Source of the DNA: Lysobacter sp. cf310
GTDB lineage: Bacteria > Pseudomonadota > Gammaproteobacteria > Xanthomonadales > Xanthomonadaceae
DNA length: 64,000 nucleotides
Assembly: GCF_900114355.1 (NCBI RefSeq)
Contig: NZ_FOSS01000003.1
Location: forward strand, 183,215-247,214
Direction: 5' to 3'
The notes under the pieces are model-generated. The model was not told where the DNA came from. It searched no databases and was given only the letters and a program-made list of their open reading frames with translations. Positions 1 through 9,400 of this stretch are shown here, one piece after another (position 1 is the first letter of the stretch; each line of letters opens with the position of its first letter). The translations under genes were made by a program, and so were the position numbers.

Positions 1-257
1 GTCGGCAGCTTGGGCAGAAAGGCCGGGTGGTAGGCGCCCATCGGGATGTGCAGGTTCAAGCCGCCGGTGCCGGCGGTGGCGCGCTTGATCCCGTTGACGT
101 GGACGGTGCCGCCCAGGAAGGGCAGGTAGTCGAACGGGTCCAGCACGATGCCGATATGCGGCGTCGGCAGCGGCACCGGCAAGGGCACCGGTGGGAACAC
201 GTACATGTGGATGTCGATACCCAACTGCGGGTCGAAGTGCTTCGCGGCGGTGGTCAT
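1..257 (-). CDS. PAAR-like N-terminus of an Rhs-type T6SS effector (partial)
   Basis: Only the first 85 codons are inside the window; the gene runs off the left edge. The protein opens with MTTAAKHFDPQLGID and continues through a Pro-rich stretch (VPLPVPLPTPH) to LDPFDYLPFLGGTVHVNG and a Gly/Ala turn, the pattern I know from N-termini of Rhs effectors that carry a PAAR-like spike tip. It is the last visible member of a leftward module vgrG, 544-aa protein, 42-aa membrane peptide, this gene. That position fits a cargo effector loaded on the VgrG tip. The toxic C-terminus, if any, is outside the window, so the activity cannot be named. It could also be a stand-alone PAAR-like protein. Confidence 0.6.
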   Translation of the reverse strand, partial: MTTAAKHFDPQLGIDIHMYVFPPVPLPVPLPTPHIGIVLDPFDYLPFLGGTVHVNGIKRATAGTGGLNLHIPMGAYHPAFLPKLP

Positions 258-289
258 GACGGTCGCTCCTTCAACCTTCTGCGTCGTGC

Positions 290-418
290 CTACAACGCGC
301 TTTTCAATGCACGCAGAAACGCGCGCGCTTCGTTGCTGCTTTCGGGGCCCAGCCAATACACCAAGGCCATCGCCACCACGATGGCGACGAGCAGGATGGC
401 GATGTTGCGCCGGCTCAT
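290..418 (-). CDS. 42-aa single-pass membrane peptide in the vgrG effector module
   Basis: A 42-residue frame starts MSRRNIAILL and has one hydrophobic segment (about residues 5-23) followed by a short polar tail rich in Ala, Arg and Glu. Its ATG overlaps the stop codon of the upstream 544-aa gene by 4 bases (ATGA), which argues for translational coupling and for a real gene. The Rhs-type gene begins 32 bases downstream. I do not recognise the family. The position between a VgrG partner and an effector suggests an immunity, chaperone or membrane-anchor role, but that is inference from position only. Confidence 0.6.
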   Translation of the reverse strand: MSRRNIAILLVAIVVAMALVYWLGPESSNEARAFLRALKSAL

Positions 419-2049
419 GCCGCGCTCTCCGCCGGGACCGGCGGCGTAGCCGGATCGCGCGACGCGCCGGCATCGATGAGGTCGCCGGCATCGGGCAACA
501 CACCGAACGGCGGCGGCGAGCTCCATTCGGCCATGTCCTTGTCCAGCGGATGCTTCACATCCGGCAATCCGTTCCAGCCCGGATGGAGGAAATCGCGGCC
601 CACGGCCACGACCTTGCGGAAGAACACGTCGCCGCGAGCGATCAGTGCCTCGCGCTCTTCGCACAGTTTCGCGAAGACCGATTCGAGCTTGGCCTCCAGC
701 AGCAGATCGAGCCGGCTCAGTTCGCTCGACGATGGCGTCGGGCCCAAGCGGTCGGCCCGGGTTTCCATGTCCTTGTGCGTGTCGGCGACGGAGGCCTGAT
801 AGCGCGCGGCGGCACGTTCGAGCTTGTCCGCGAGCGAGGCGTCCTGCAGGCGCAGCAGATCCTGCAGCAACAGCGGGAACGTCGTCGTCGCGCGCTCGTC
901 CGGCGACAGCGGTTTGGCCTCGCCGATCGCCTGCAAGCCGTGATCCAGCGCCATCTGACGCTTGCCGTCCTTGCCATGGCAGTACGCCGCCATGCGCAGC
1001 CCCTCGATCACGAACAGCACGTTGGGGATGCGCCGGGCCACCTCCGAGCCCAGCCTGTACGCCTGCGCGGCCTGACCGTTCTGCCCCGCGGCCAGCCATG
1101 CGCCGGCCTCGCCGAACCAGGTCTGCAGCAGCAGCGTGTCGCCGGCCGGATGCCCGGCGGCCTGCGCGCGCGCAGCGCATTCGCGCGCGAGGCGATAGCG
1201 TTTGATCGCCTCGCCGTGCTGCTTCTCCTTCAGATGCGCGCCGGCGGTCGCCATGTGCAGGACGACCTGTTGGTCGTGCCATTGCTGCGTCTCGCACCGT
1301 TTCATCGCCTTGTCGGCGCGCTGCGCGGTCTGCGCGGCGCTGCCTTTTTCCAGCGAGGTCATGACATCGGTCAGCGCCAGCCTATGCGCGACCTGGGGAC
1401 CGCTCCCGCCCGACTGGGCGGCGGTCGCCCGGGCGATGTCGAACATGTCGACGGCCGCGTCGATCACCTGCGAGCGGCCCCTGTGGCGATCCACCAGGGC
1501 CTGCCAGCCGGGATGCTCCTGGGTATCGGCCATCGCGATGCGGACCCGCGCTTGCGGTTCGCGCGCCTCGGGCGCGGCAAGGGTGGCGTCCAGCCAGGCC
1601 TCGAACGCTTCCAGTGAGGTGACACGCTGCGGTTCCAACACCACGACCACATGCCGCCAATGGGCACGGTAGTGCTCGGCGAAGGAGCTCAGCAGGGCCA
1701 TGAAGCCCGCGGCGGTGTCCGGGTACTCGCGCGCAGTCGGCGACCAGTCCGGCTCGATGCCCTGGTCCTTCAGCGCGTCGCGGTTTTCCTCGAACCCGGC
1801 CGCCAGGGTCTGCTTCAGGCCGCGGCTGTAGCCCCAACTGGTCTCGAACGGCACGTCCAGGCGCAGAAACGCGTCCGGTGTATTCCATTCGCCCGGGTGC
1901 TGCTGGGCTTCGAAAAACGCCGACAGCATGCGCTTGGCGTTGTCCGGCACGCGCCATACCGCCAGACGCAGCGCGGGATCCTCGCTGGCGTCCAGCCACA
2001 GATCGCGCAGCTGCTCCAGCCGCTTTTCGACGGGACTCTTGCTCATCAA
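415..2049 (-). CDS. Helical repeat protein encoded between vgrG and an Rhs effector
   Basis: This 544-aa soluble protein has no signal peptide or membrane segment. The N-terminal part (about residues 1-190) is a globular domain with an LEPQ/hydrophobic strand near residue 140, and the central part (about 200-400) is a run of Ala-rich amphipathic helices with a TPR-like spacing. The C-terminal tail is Pro/Ala-rich and probably disordered. It starts 13 bases after the vgrG stop and is coupled to the 42-aa peptide by an ATGA overlap. I do not recognise a named family. Proteins in this slot are often adaptors or chaperones that load the effector on VgrG, so an adaptor role is a reasonable guess. 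MM at the start leaves a one-codon ambiguity. Confidence 0.6.
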   Translation of the reverse strand: MMSKSPVEKRLEQLRDLWLDASEDPALRLAVWRVPDNAKRMLSAFFEAQQHPGEWNTPDAFLRLDVPFETSWGYSRGLKQTLAAGFEENRDALKDQGIEPDWSPTAREYPDTAAGFMALLSSFAEHYRAHWRHVVVVLEPQRVTSLEAFEAWLDATLAAPEAREPQARVRIAMADTQEHPGWQALVDRHRGRSQVIDAAVDMFDIARATAAQSGGSGPQVAHRLALTDVMTSLEKGSAAQTAQRADKAMKRCETQQWHDQQVVLHMATAGAHLKEKQHGEAIKRYRLARECAARAQAAGHPAGDTLLLQTWFGEAGAWLAAGQNGQAAQAYRLGSEVARRIPNVLFVIEGLRMAAYCHGKDGKRQMALDHGLQAIGEAKPLSPDERATTTFPLLLQDLLRLQDASLADKLERAAARYQASVADTHKDMETRADRLGPTPSSSELSRLDLLLEAKLESVFAKLCEEREALIARGDVFFRKVVAVGRDFLHPGWNGLPDVKHPLDKDMAEWSSPPPFGVLPDAGDLIDAGASRDPATPPVPAESAA

Positions 2050-2062
2050 GGGCTACTCGCGC

Positions 2063-4312
2063 TCAGTTCAGGTCGATCTTGGCGCCGTTCACCGTCACGC
2101 CGCCGGCGCTTATCTTCACCACCGAACCGTTGCTGGTGATGGTGATTTCGCCATTGTTGATCTCGATGCCCGAAGCGCCCACGCCCAGCTTCAGCACCGC
2201 GCCGGAGCCGATGCTCATTTCGCCGGTGGAGAAGGCCGAATGCGTGCCGGTGACGCCGTGTTCGAGATTGCCGTCCACGGTCACGGAGCGGGCGCCCTTG
2301 TTGAAGTCGTCGATGCTGCCATCGACCGAGCGGGCATAGGCGCCGACGACGTTGATGTTGCGGCCGCCCTGGATGTTCTCGGTGTGGCCCGCGGTGACGC
2401 TGCGGGTGGACACGCCGGTCACGCTCTCGCTCCAGGCACCGGTGCGGATGCTGGTGTAGGCGCCGGTCAGCGTGGTGGCGAACGGGCCGGTGATCGTCTC
2501 GGTGTAGCCCACCGCCGGAATGGTCAGCGTCTGGCCGTTCTCGAAGGTTTCGGTGACCGCGCCGGTGATCGTGGCCGTCTGCGTGCCCTTGACCGTACTG
2601 CTGCGATTGCCGGTGACCGCGTTGCTCTCGTTGCCCTTGACGGTCTTGCTGCGATCGGCGCCGACGCTTACCGATTGGTTGTTTGCGACATCGGTGGTCT
2701 GGTTGTTCTTGATGTTGTTGGCTTGGTCGTTCAACACCATCGTGCTCATGTTCTTCTGAGCATGCAGGTCCATGCTCTGCGAACCGGCGGTGTCGGTCAT
2801 GGTGAGCGCGTTGTAGCCTTCGCCCTTGACCGTCTTGGATTTGATGCCGCTGACCTCGCCACCGTGCGGGCGCGGGTTGTCTTCGTTATAGACGCGTCCG
2901 ACGATCAGCGGCCGGTCCGGATCGCCATCCAGGAAATCCACCACGACCTCCTGGCCGATGCGCGGCGCCGATACGCCGCCCATGCCTTCGCCGGCCCAGG
3001 GATTGGACACGCGCACCCAGCACGAGCTCTTGTCGTCGAACCCGCCCTGGCGATCCCAGTGGAACTGCACCTTCACCCGGCCGTACTTGTCCTCGTAGAT
3101 TTCCTCGCCGGCCGGGCCGACCACGGTCGCGGTCTGCGGACCGGGCATCGGCTTTTGCAGGGTGATGCGCTGCGGACGGAACGGAATCTTGCGCCGCAGG
3201 CTGATCACGCGGCTGCGGTAGTTGACGCCCTTGGCGTCGCTGAGATCGTCGGGAAAGTCGTTCTCGGCCTCGTGATCCACGCCGACCACGAAGAAGCTGC
3301 GGTCGCCGGCGTCGGACTCGGTATGCTCGAAATGGCCGTCCAGCACGAAGTAGCAGCCCGCGGTCAGGTTGCGGTGGTCGCCGGCGCCCTGGAATACCTT
3401 GGTCGGCCAGGCCAGCTCCTGCGCGCGGATTTCCGCCAGGTCGTCGCCGGCGGTGGTCGAGTCGAAGCGCGCCGAGCCGCTGTAGGTGTAGCGCTCGAAG
3501 GTCGGCAACAGGCCGCGCGGAACCTCCAGCGGACGCTGCCCGGACAGCGCCTTGCTACCGGCCTTGGGGCTGTTCTTGAAATCGAAGGTCTTGTTCGATT
3601 CCACCGCCGCGGTGACGGTACGGCGCGCCTCCCACAGGTCCAGGCAACGCTCGTTGAGCAGGCCCTCGTCGCTGTGGAAGCGCACCGGCGCGCGGCACTC
3701 GATCTCGTTGCAGCGCGTGGAGTCGTCCAGCAGCATCATGCGATGCCCGTCCTGGGCATGCGTGAAGTGGTACCAGATGCCGGCGTCCTCGAGCAGCCGC
3801 GACACGAAGGCGAAATCGGATTCGTTGTACTGCACGCAATAGGCGAGCTTGCGGTACTTGCCGTCTTCCACCACGAATTTGTAGGCGGCGAAGTCCGCGT
3901 AGGCGCCGAAGACCTCCTCGACGATCTCCACGACGGTCTTGTCCTGGAAAATCCGGCAATTGCTGGTGTAGTCGAGGAAGGAGAACCAGGGAGACACCGT
4001 GGCCGAGTAATTGGTGAGGCCGTCGTCGGTGCCCAGGCGCGCGAACTCCTTCACGTAGCCGTGGAAGTGGCGATCGCCGTAGTCGGTCTTCAGGCTCAGC
4101 AGCAGCGGATGCCCGACCACTTCCTTCAGCTCGATGCGGGCGTCGGTGGAGATCAGCTCCACCTTGAGCTCGTACGGGTTGGAAACGGTCTCGGTCCCCT
4201 TCAACCTGCGCACGGCGAAGGGTTCCGGCTCTATCCCGCTCTTGACCCGCAGCAAGCGCGTGTCCTGATTGAGTTCGACCACCTTGCCAAACATTTCGCT
4301 GTATCCGTACAC
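2063..4312 (-). CDS. vgrG: T6SS spike protein VgrG (TssI)
   Basis: The 749-aa protein is the trimeric spike at the tip of the Hcp tube that punctures the target cell and carries effectors. The gp27-like head fills about residues 1-390, with the typical RLKGTE and VQYNESDFAFVSRLLED motifs and the GIWYHF strand. The gp5-like OB domain follows with IYEDKYGRVKVQFHWDR and the WAGEGMGGVSAPRIGQEV signature, then DGDPDRPLIVGRVYN. The last 230 residues are a Thr/Asn/Gly-rich beta-prism ending VNGAKIDLN, with no added C-terminal enzyme domain. It leads a leftward module with a 544-aa protein, a 42-aa peptide and an Rhs-type gene, so it probably delivers that effector. Confidence 0.97.
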   Translation of the reverse strand: MYGYSEMFGKVVELNQDTRLLRVKSGIEPEPFAVRRLKGTETVSNPYELKVELISTDARIELKEVVGHPLLLSLKTDYGDRHFHGYVKEFARLGTDDGLTNYSATVSPWFSFLDYTSNCRIFQDKTVVEIVEEVFGAYADFAAYKFVVEDGKYRKLAYCVQYNESDFAFVSRLLEDAGIWYHFTHAQDGHRMMLLDDSTRCNEIECRAPVRFHSDEGLLNERCLDLWEARRTVTAAVESNKTFDFKNSPKAGSKALSGQRPLEVPRGLLPTFERYTYSGSARFDSTTAGDDLAEIRAQELAWPTKVFQGAGDHRNLTAGCYFVLDGHFEHTESDAGDRSFFVVGVDHEAENDFPDDLSDAKGVNYRSRVISLRRKIPFRPQRITLQKPMPGPQTATVVGPAGEEIYEDKYGRVKVQFHWDRQGGFDDKSSCWVRVSNPWAGEGMGGVSAPRIGQEVVVDFLDGDPDRPLIVGRVYNEDNPRPHGGEVSGIKSKTVKGEGYNALTMTDTAGSQSMDLHAQKNMSTMVLNDQANNIKNNQTTDVANNQSVSVGADRSKTVKGNESNAVTGNRSSTVKGTQTATITGAVTETFENGQTLTIPAVGYTETITGPFATTLTGAYTSIRTGAWSESVTGVSTRSVTAGHTENIQGGRNINVVGAYARSVDGSIDDFNKGARSVTVDGNLEHGVTGTHSAFSTGEMSIGSGAVLKLGVGASGIEINNGEITITSNGSVVKISAGGVTVNGAKIDLN

Positions 4313-4506
4313 AGGTTCGTCCTCGTGGCTCTGGCGGCCCGATCCAGGCCGCCGTGTGTTACCGCATTGACTTCAAATGGGGGACTGCGTTGCCGGCCTA
4401 GCAAGTCGGACCGATGGTACCGGCGCGACCCGGTCATCTTCGTGAAGCGGCTTCCGCGCAGGGTCGGTCCAGTGCTCATGCGTGGGCGAGGGGCGGGGCG
4501 GCGGTC

Positions 4507-5394
4507 TCATAGCACGCGAAACTCGATCCGACGGTTGCGTGCGCGGCCCTCGACGGTGGCGTTGTCGGCGATGGGTTGATCCGGGCCCGCGCCCTGCGCG
4601 GTGACGGTGCTGGCATTGATACCGCGCGAGACCAGATAGGCCTTTACCGCGCTGGCGCGTGCGTAGCTCAGGGCGACGTTCTTCTCATGCCCGCCGGCGC
4701 TGTCGGTGTGGCCGACGACCTGCACCGGGCGATTGCCGACCTGGGACCAGGCGGCGACCAGTTCGTCGAGGATCGCGGCGCCGGCCGAGGTCAGGGTGGC
4801 GCTGCCGCTCTCGAACTCGACGATGCGGTTGGCCAGGGTGGCCTGAAGCACGTTGACCTTGGCCGCACGCAGGCGGTTGGTCACCTGGTAGGTGGAATTG
4901 AGCGAGGTCGACAGGTCGCTGGCCACCTGCTGCCGCACGGCTTCGTTGCCGACTTGCCCGCTGATGGTGACGGCGTTGCCGGCGATGCGCAGCTCGCCTT
5001 GCGAGACCTGCTGCAGGCTGGGACTGAGTACGTTGCCGACGTGCTCGCGCCAGTTGGGCGGGGCGATCAGCGAACCGTCGACTTCGATGCGATCGACCAC
5101 GGCCGCCGCGCCGTACAGCGCCCGCAGCTTGTTCAGCACGACCTGCTTGGTGGCTTCGTCCGGAACCGCGCCGCTGGCGACGACGGGCTTGCTGGCCGCC
5201 GCCGGCGCAGGCGTGGCGACCACCGGCGAGGGCGTTTGCGCGAGCGCGCAGGCGCAGGCGAGCGCCAGGCCGGCGAACATCGCCGACATCGCGCCTGCGC
5301 GCACGCGGCGGTGGCCTTCGCCGCCACGCGGGCGCACGGCACCCGGCGACGGGGTCAAGGCAGAAGCCTGCTGCGATGGGAGTGGCATGCGCAT
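4507..5394 (-). CDS. OmpA-like peptidoglycan-binding protein with BON-like region (TagN-like)
   Basis: This 295-aa protein starts MRMPLPSQQ one base after the tagF stop. After a basic N-terminus comes a hydrophobic signal (about residues 35-52, AMFAGLALACACALAQ), an Ala/Pro linker, and a BON-like region (about 75-180, with GNAVTISGQVGNEAVRQQVA). The C-terminus is an OmpA domain: EFESGSATL, VQVVGHTDSAGGHEKN and the GRARNRRIEF end, all expected for diaminopimelate binding. The order tssM-tagF-OmpA-like matches the tssM-tagF-tagN order I know from Acinetobacter, so it probably anchors the T6SS membrane complex to the cell wall. TssL here lacks an OmpA domain, so this separate protein can supply it. 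Start upstream of 5394 is excluded by the tagF frame. Confidence 0.85.
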   Translation of the reverse strand: MRMPLPSQQASALTPSPGAVRPRGGEGHRRVRAGAMSAMFAGLALACACALAQTPSPVVATPAPAAASKPVVASGAVPDEATKQVVLNKLRALYGAAAVVDRIEVDGSLIAPPNWREHVGNVLSPSLQQVSQGELRIAGNAVTISGQVGNEAVRQQVASDLSTSLNSTYQVTNRLRAAKVNVLQATLANRIVEFESGSATLTSAGAAILDELVAAWSQVGNRPVQVVGHTDSAGGHEKNVALSYARASAVKAYLVSRGINASTVTAQGAGPDQPIADNATVEGRARNRRIEFRVL

Positions 5395-5395
5395 A

Positions 5396-6409
5396 TCATT
5401 TTCCCAGAAAGGTTTCGCCGAAACTTGTGCGCGCCGTGCGCATCGACAATTCGTCGCGCTCGAGGTAACTGACCAGGCGGGCGAGGGCGGCGTCCTCCTC
5501 GATGTAACTCTCGACCCATTCGGCATCGTCGACGCGGATGATGCGGTCGGCGGCGATCTGGGGATCGAGCGCGGCCTGCAAGGTGCGGCCGTCGGCGCCG
5601 TGAAACCCGACCACCAGGCGCGGACCCTCGGGCGCATGAGCGCCCTCTCGGCTGGCCTCTTTGATCAGGATGGCCAGTTCGACATCGGCATTGGTCAGGA
5701 AGCCGGCGATCAGGTCCAACCAGAACGCCGCCACCAGCGGGCGATACAGCGGGTCGCGCGGCAACGGCAGCGACAGCCCCTTGTCCACTTGCTCCAGGCC
5801 GCCCGACAGCAAGGGCTGCAAGAGCAGGCCCAACGCGGGCAGCGTCCACTTCAACGACAAGTGGGGATGCCCGGACTCGCGCAGCAGGGCCTGCAACGAA
5901 GCCACGTCCTGCAGATCGAGAAAATCGTGAAACGGCGCATCGTAGACGGCATGGTCGGCGACCATGCCGATGCGGCTTTCCGCCAGTTCGCGCAGCGGCT
6001 CGGCGGCATCGGCCGCGGCCAGCGCCTGCCGACTGAGGCGGGCGAGGGTGGACCACAGCCGCGACAGCGCCAGCGGGCTGCGCCCGATGAAGCCCAGCGG
6101 CTGGCTCAGCTCCAGCCGTGTGGCGGTGAGAAACGGGAAGCGGCGATCGGTGGCATCGCGGCTGGGCAGGAAGTGCCCGCCGATGCCGAGCCGGTTGCGC
6201 GAACCGATGAAGGCGAAGTGCATCGGCTGGGCCTCGTCGTAGAGCTGCTTCCAACCCGGATCCTGAGTCAGCAGTTCCACGCCCTGACCGGCCCAGCGAT
6301 CGAGCAGCCCCATCAAGGGATGGCTTTCGGAGGTACGCACGAAATCGCCGCGAGTGGGCAACTTGCCGAAGTAGCTCACCGGCAGTGGGGTTTCCGCGAC
6401 CATCGCCAT
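5396..6409 (-). CDS. tagF: T6SS-associated protein TagF
   Basis: The 337-aa cytosolic protein has the TagF (DUF2094) fold from the start: VSYFGKLPTRGDFVR, then DRWAGQGVE, FIGSRNRLGIGGHFLPSRD and a long helical C-terminal half. In Pseudomonas TagF keeps the T6SS off post-translationally by binding Fha. Here no fha, ppkA or pppA gene is visible, as in Acinetobacter-type clusters, so its partner must be different or encoded elsewhere. The ATG lies one base after the tssM stop and its stop is one base before the OmpA-like gene, so the three are certainly co-transcribed. Confidence 0.92.
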   Translation of the reverse strand: MAMVAETPLPVSYFGKLPTRGDFVRTSESHPLMGLLDRWAGQGVELLTQDPGWKQLYDEAQPMHFAFIGSRNRLGIGGHFLPSRDATDRRFPFLTATRLELSQPLGFIGRSPLALSRLWSTLARLSRQALAAADAAEPLRELAESRIGMVADHAVYDAPFHDFLDLQDVASLQALLRESGHPHLSLKWTLPALGLLLQPLLSGGLEQVDKGLSLPLPRDPLYRPLVAAFWLDLIAGFLTNADVELAILIKEASREGAHAPEGPRLVVGFHGADGRTLQAALDPQIAADRIIRVDDAEWVESYIEEDAALARLVSYLERDELSMRTARTSFGETFLGK

Positions 6410-6410
6410 G

Positions 6411-9400
6411 TCAGCGCGCCTCCCTGGCCACCGCGGGCGCGGTGGTCGCGCCGGCCGCGGTCGTGCCGGCCGGTATCGCCACGGGCGCGGACGGCGCGGG
6501 CACGGCGGTGGCGCCGGCGCCGGCCACCGTGGACGGCAATTGCAGCCCTTTGAATCCCACCGTCGTCGGCGCGGCCGCGCGGGTGGTGCTGATCACGCGC
6601 AATTCGAAAGCGACGCTGGCTTCGCTGTTGCCCAGCGTCAGACGGTAATGGTCCTTGCCCAGCGAGACCGGCTGGGCCGCGTCGAACAAACGCTTCATGC
6701 CGTTCTGGCCCGGCGAATTGAAGACCTCGACCGTGCGGCCGTCCATCGTGACCGCGCTGACCGTAACGCCCGGCGCGCCCGGCCCCGGCGTTTGGAAGGT
6801 CTTCCACGTGGGCGGCGTATTGCGGTAGCGCAGGCTGTCGCCGTCGACGATGACCGTGTACTCGCGACCGCTGGCGGGCAAGGGCATGACCTCGAAGATC
6901 GCGGTCGGGCCCGCGGCGGCGGCGCTGCCTTCTCCTGCCACCCAGCTGGCGAGGTTGCTGGTGAACTCCGGCCGCAGGGCGATGCCCATCTGCGCCCACT
7001 GCCGGGGCGAGATCGCGTTGCCGCGGCGCACGACCAGCGGACCCAGCGCGTCCTTGCTGAAGTTGGCGATCGCGCCGCTGGCGCCGAACACGGTGTTGAT
7101 GTCGGCCTGGGCGGCCTCCACCGATGCTCCGGTGTTGAACGGGTACTTGCTGGCCAGAGTGGATTGGAACGGCGTATAGACCTGCTCGGTCCAGGCGCGG
7201 TTGATCTCGCCTTCGGCCGGGCGCACCAGCGCGGCGAACGCGGAGATCAAGGGCCGCATCAGCAAGGGACGCAGCGCCTCGCGCTGGGTTTCGCTGAGGC
7301 CCGAAACGATTTGCTCGTCCACCAGGGACGCGACCTCCGCCAGCTCGGAGTTCTGGTTCTCCAGCGTGTCCTGCATCAATTTGCGCGCACCCGGGCCGGG
7401 ATCGCCTTCGGTCTTGATCGCGTTCAGGCGCGTATGCAGTTTGCCCAGCGCCGCGAAATACTCGTCGATCAGCGGCGGATTGTTGTCGCGAGGCGTCATC
7501 AGGCGGGCGAGCCCGCGGAACTCGGCGCCGATCGGCCCGGTGGGCACCGGCTCCTGCTTGCCGGTCGCCGGGTTGATCTGCATCGGAATGCCGGTGGTGT
7601 TGCGACGCATGATCACGCGGTTGAACCACTCGATCAGGCCCTTCTTGGCCAAGCCCTTGGCCGCCGCTTCGGCGCCGGGGTTGTCCCAGACGGTCTCGCG
7701 GTTCACCGCTTCCAGCAGCTTGCGCAAAGGCGAGTGGGCCGGATCGGCCAGCGAGCCGGTGCGGGTCGCGGCCTGGTCGAAGGTGCCGAACTCCGGCACG
7801 CTCACGCCGCGCATGAACTTGCGCCACTCCAGCGCGTACTGCGCCTTGTACATCGCCGCCAGTTCCTTGGCGATGTGCTCCGGGCTTCCGGCCAGGCTCA
7901 GATCGCTGGTCACCGTCTGCTCCAGCACCCAGTCGGTGCTGGACAGTTGCGAACTCGACGCTTCCTCGACCGCGTCCTCCACATACTGTTCCCAGGCGGT
8001 GCGCGAGAATGCGCCGGGTATGGCGTAACTGCCGGCGATGCCGCTGTTCTTCGCATCCTCGCCCAACAGGCTGTCGACCGTGATCGGCGGGAAACGCACT
8101 TGCGCGCGTTGCTTGATCTGCGCGAACACGCGCTCCACCGCCGGCGCGCCTTTCATCACCGGCCCCAGGGCGGCGCGGGCCTGTTCGACCAGGTTGAACT
8201 TGGGCTCCACCAGCGGCCAGTTCGGCTCGGCGCTCTCGGCGACGTAGAACGACATCAGCTTGGAGGCGACCTGGCTCATGCTCTCTCGCGGCACGTTGCC
8301 GCGGTTGGCCTCCAGCCAGCCGCGCCAGTAACGCGTCAGCTGATCGTTCAGATGCGCGGCCTCGATATGGCTGCGGCCGCTATCGCTGATCATCAGGTAG
8401 GTCTTGAGCGCGTTGTAGGCGTCGTCGAGATTGGCCGCCGACGGCTCCTGATAGAGACTCTCGCTGGCGATCACCGTGACCGCCTTGTCCTCGCCGACGC
8501 CGCCGACCGGGATGGGCTTGAGATCGCCGCGATGGGCGTGCACATCGGCCAGGAACCCCTCCAGCCGGGTCGCCACCGGCTGCAGCATGAGCTGGCGCAT
8601 GCCGTTGAAGTACTCCTGGCGCAGCTTGGCCTCGATGCGCTCGCCCTGGTACAGGCCCAGGCCCAGCTGCAAGGGATGGTCCTCGCGGTAGGCCTTGAGC
8701 TGGGTCAGGCGATCCTGCAGGACCAACAAGGCGTCGATACGCGACTTCAGATCGGTCTTGCCCTTCTGCAGCGCAACCGCCTTGTCGAGGTCGGCCGCCA
8801 CGTTGCTGACCAATTGCTTGTTGGCCGTATACGACACCGTCCAGCCGGTGAGCGCGATAGCCAGCAGCGCCACCGACGCGAAGAACGCCACGTAACGCAG
8901 CTTGACGGAGGTCGGGCTGGCATAGCGTCGCACCAACTGCCGATCGGCGAAGATCACCTTGCGGAACAGCCCGAGCACGAAGTGGCTCTTGTCGCCATGC
9001 GGATTCGGCTCGCCCGCGCCGACCCGCGGCCCCAGCGAGAACTGCTGCGCGATGCGCTCGGACGTGGGCTGCACCGCGACGCCGTCCTGCAGCGCGCTGG
9101 TGAAGTAGAAGCCGCGAAACACCGGCTTGAACTGGTAGGGGTTGTCTTCGAACAGCGTGGCGATGAAGGTGCGCAGCGCCGGCTTGATGCCGGCGAACTC
9201 CAGCGGCATCGTCAGCAACCCGGGCGGCAGTTCGCGGCCGCGGCGCAGGGCCATCTGGGCGACGCTCATTTCCTTCAGGCCTTCGCTGAGCTCGTCGAAG
9301 CGCGCATCGAAAGCGGTCAGCGCCTCGGCCTCGCCCTTGGGATCGTAGGGCAGGGTCGCGCCCCACACGCCTTCGCGCTCGCTGGGGTCCAGCCCCTGGA

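Noticed and set aside
1928-4579. Long open frame antisense to vgrG
   Set aside because: Same GC effect; vgrG motifs are unambiguous on the minus strand.
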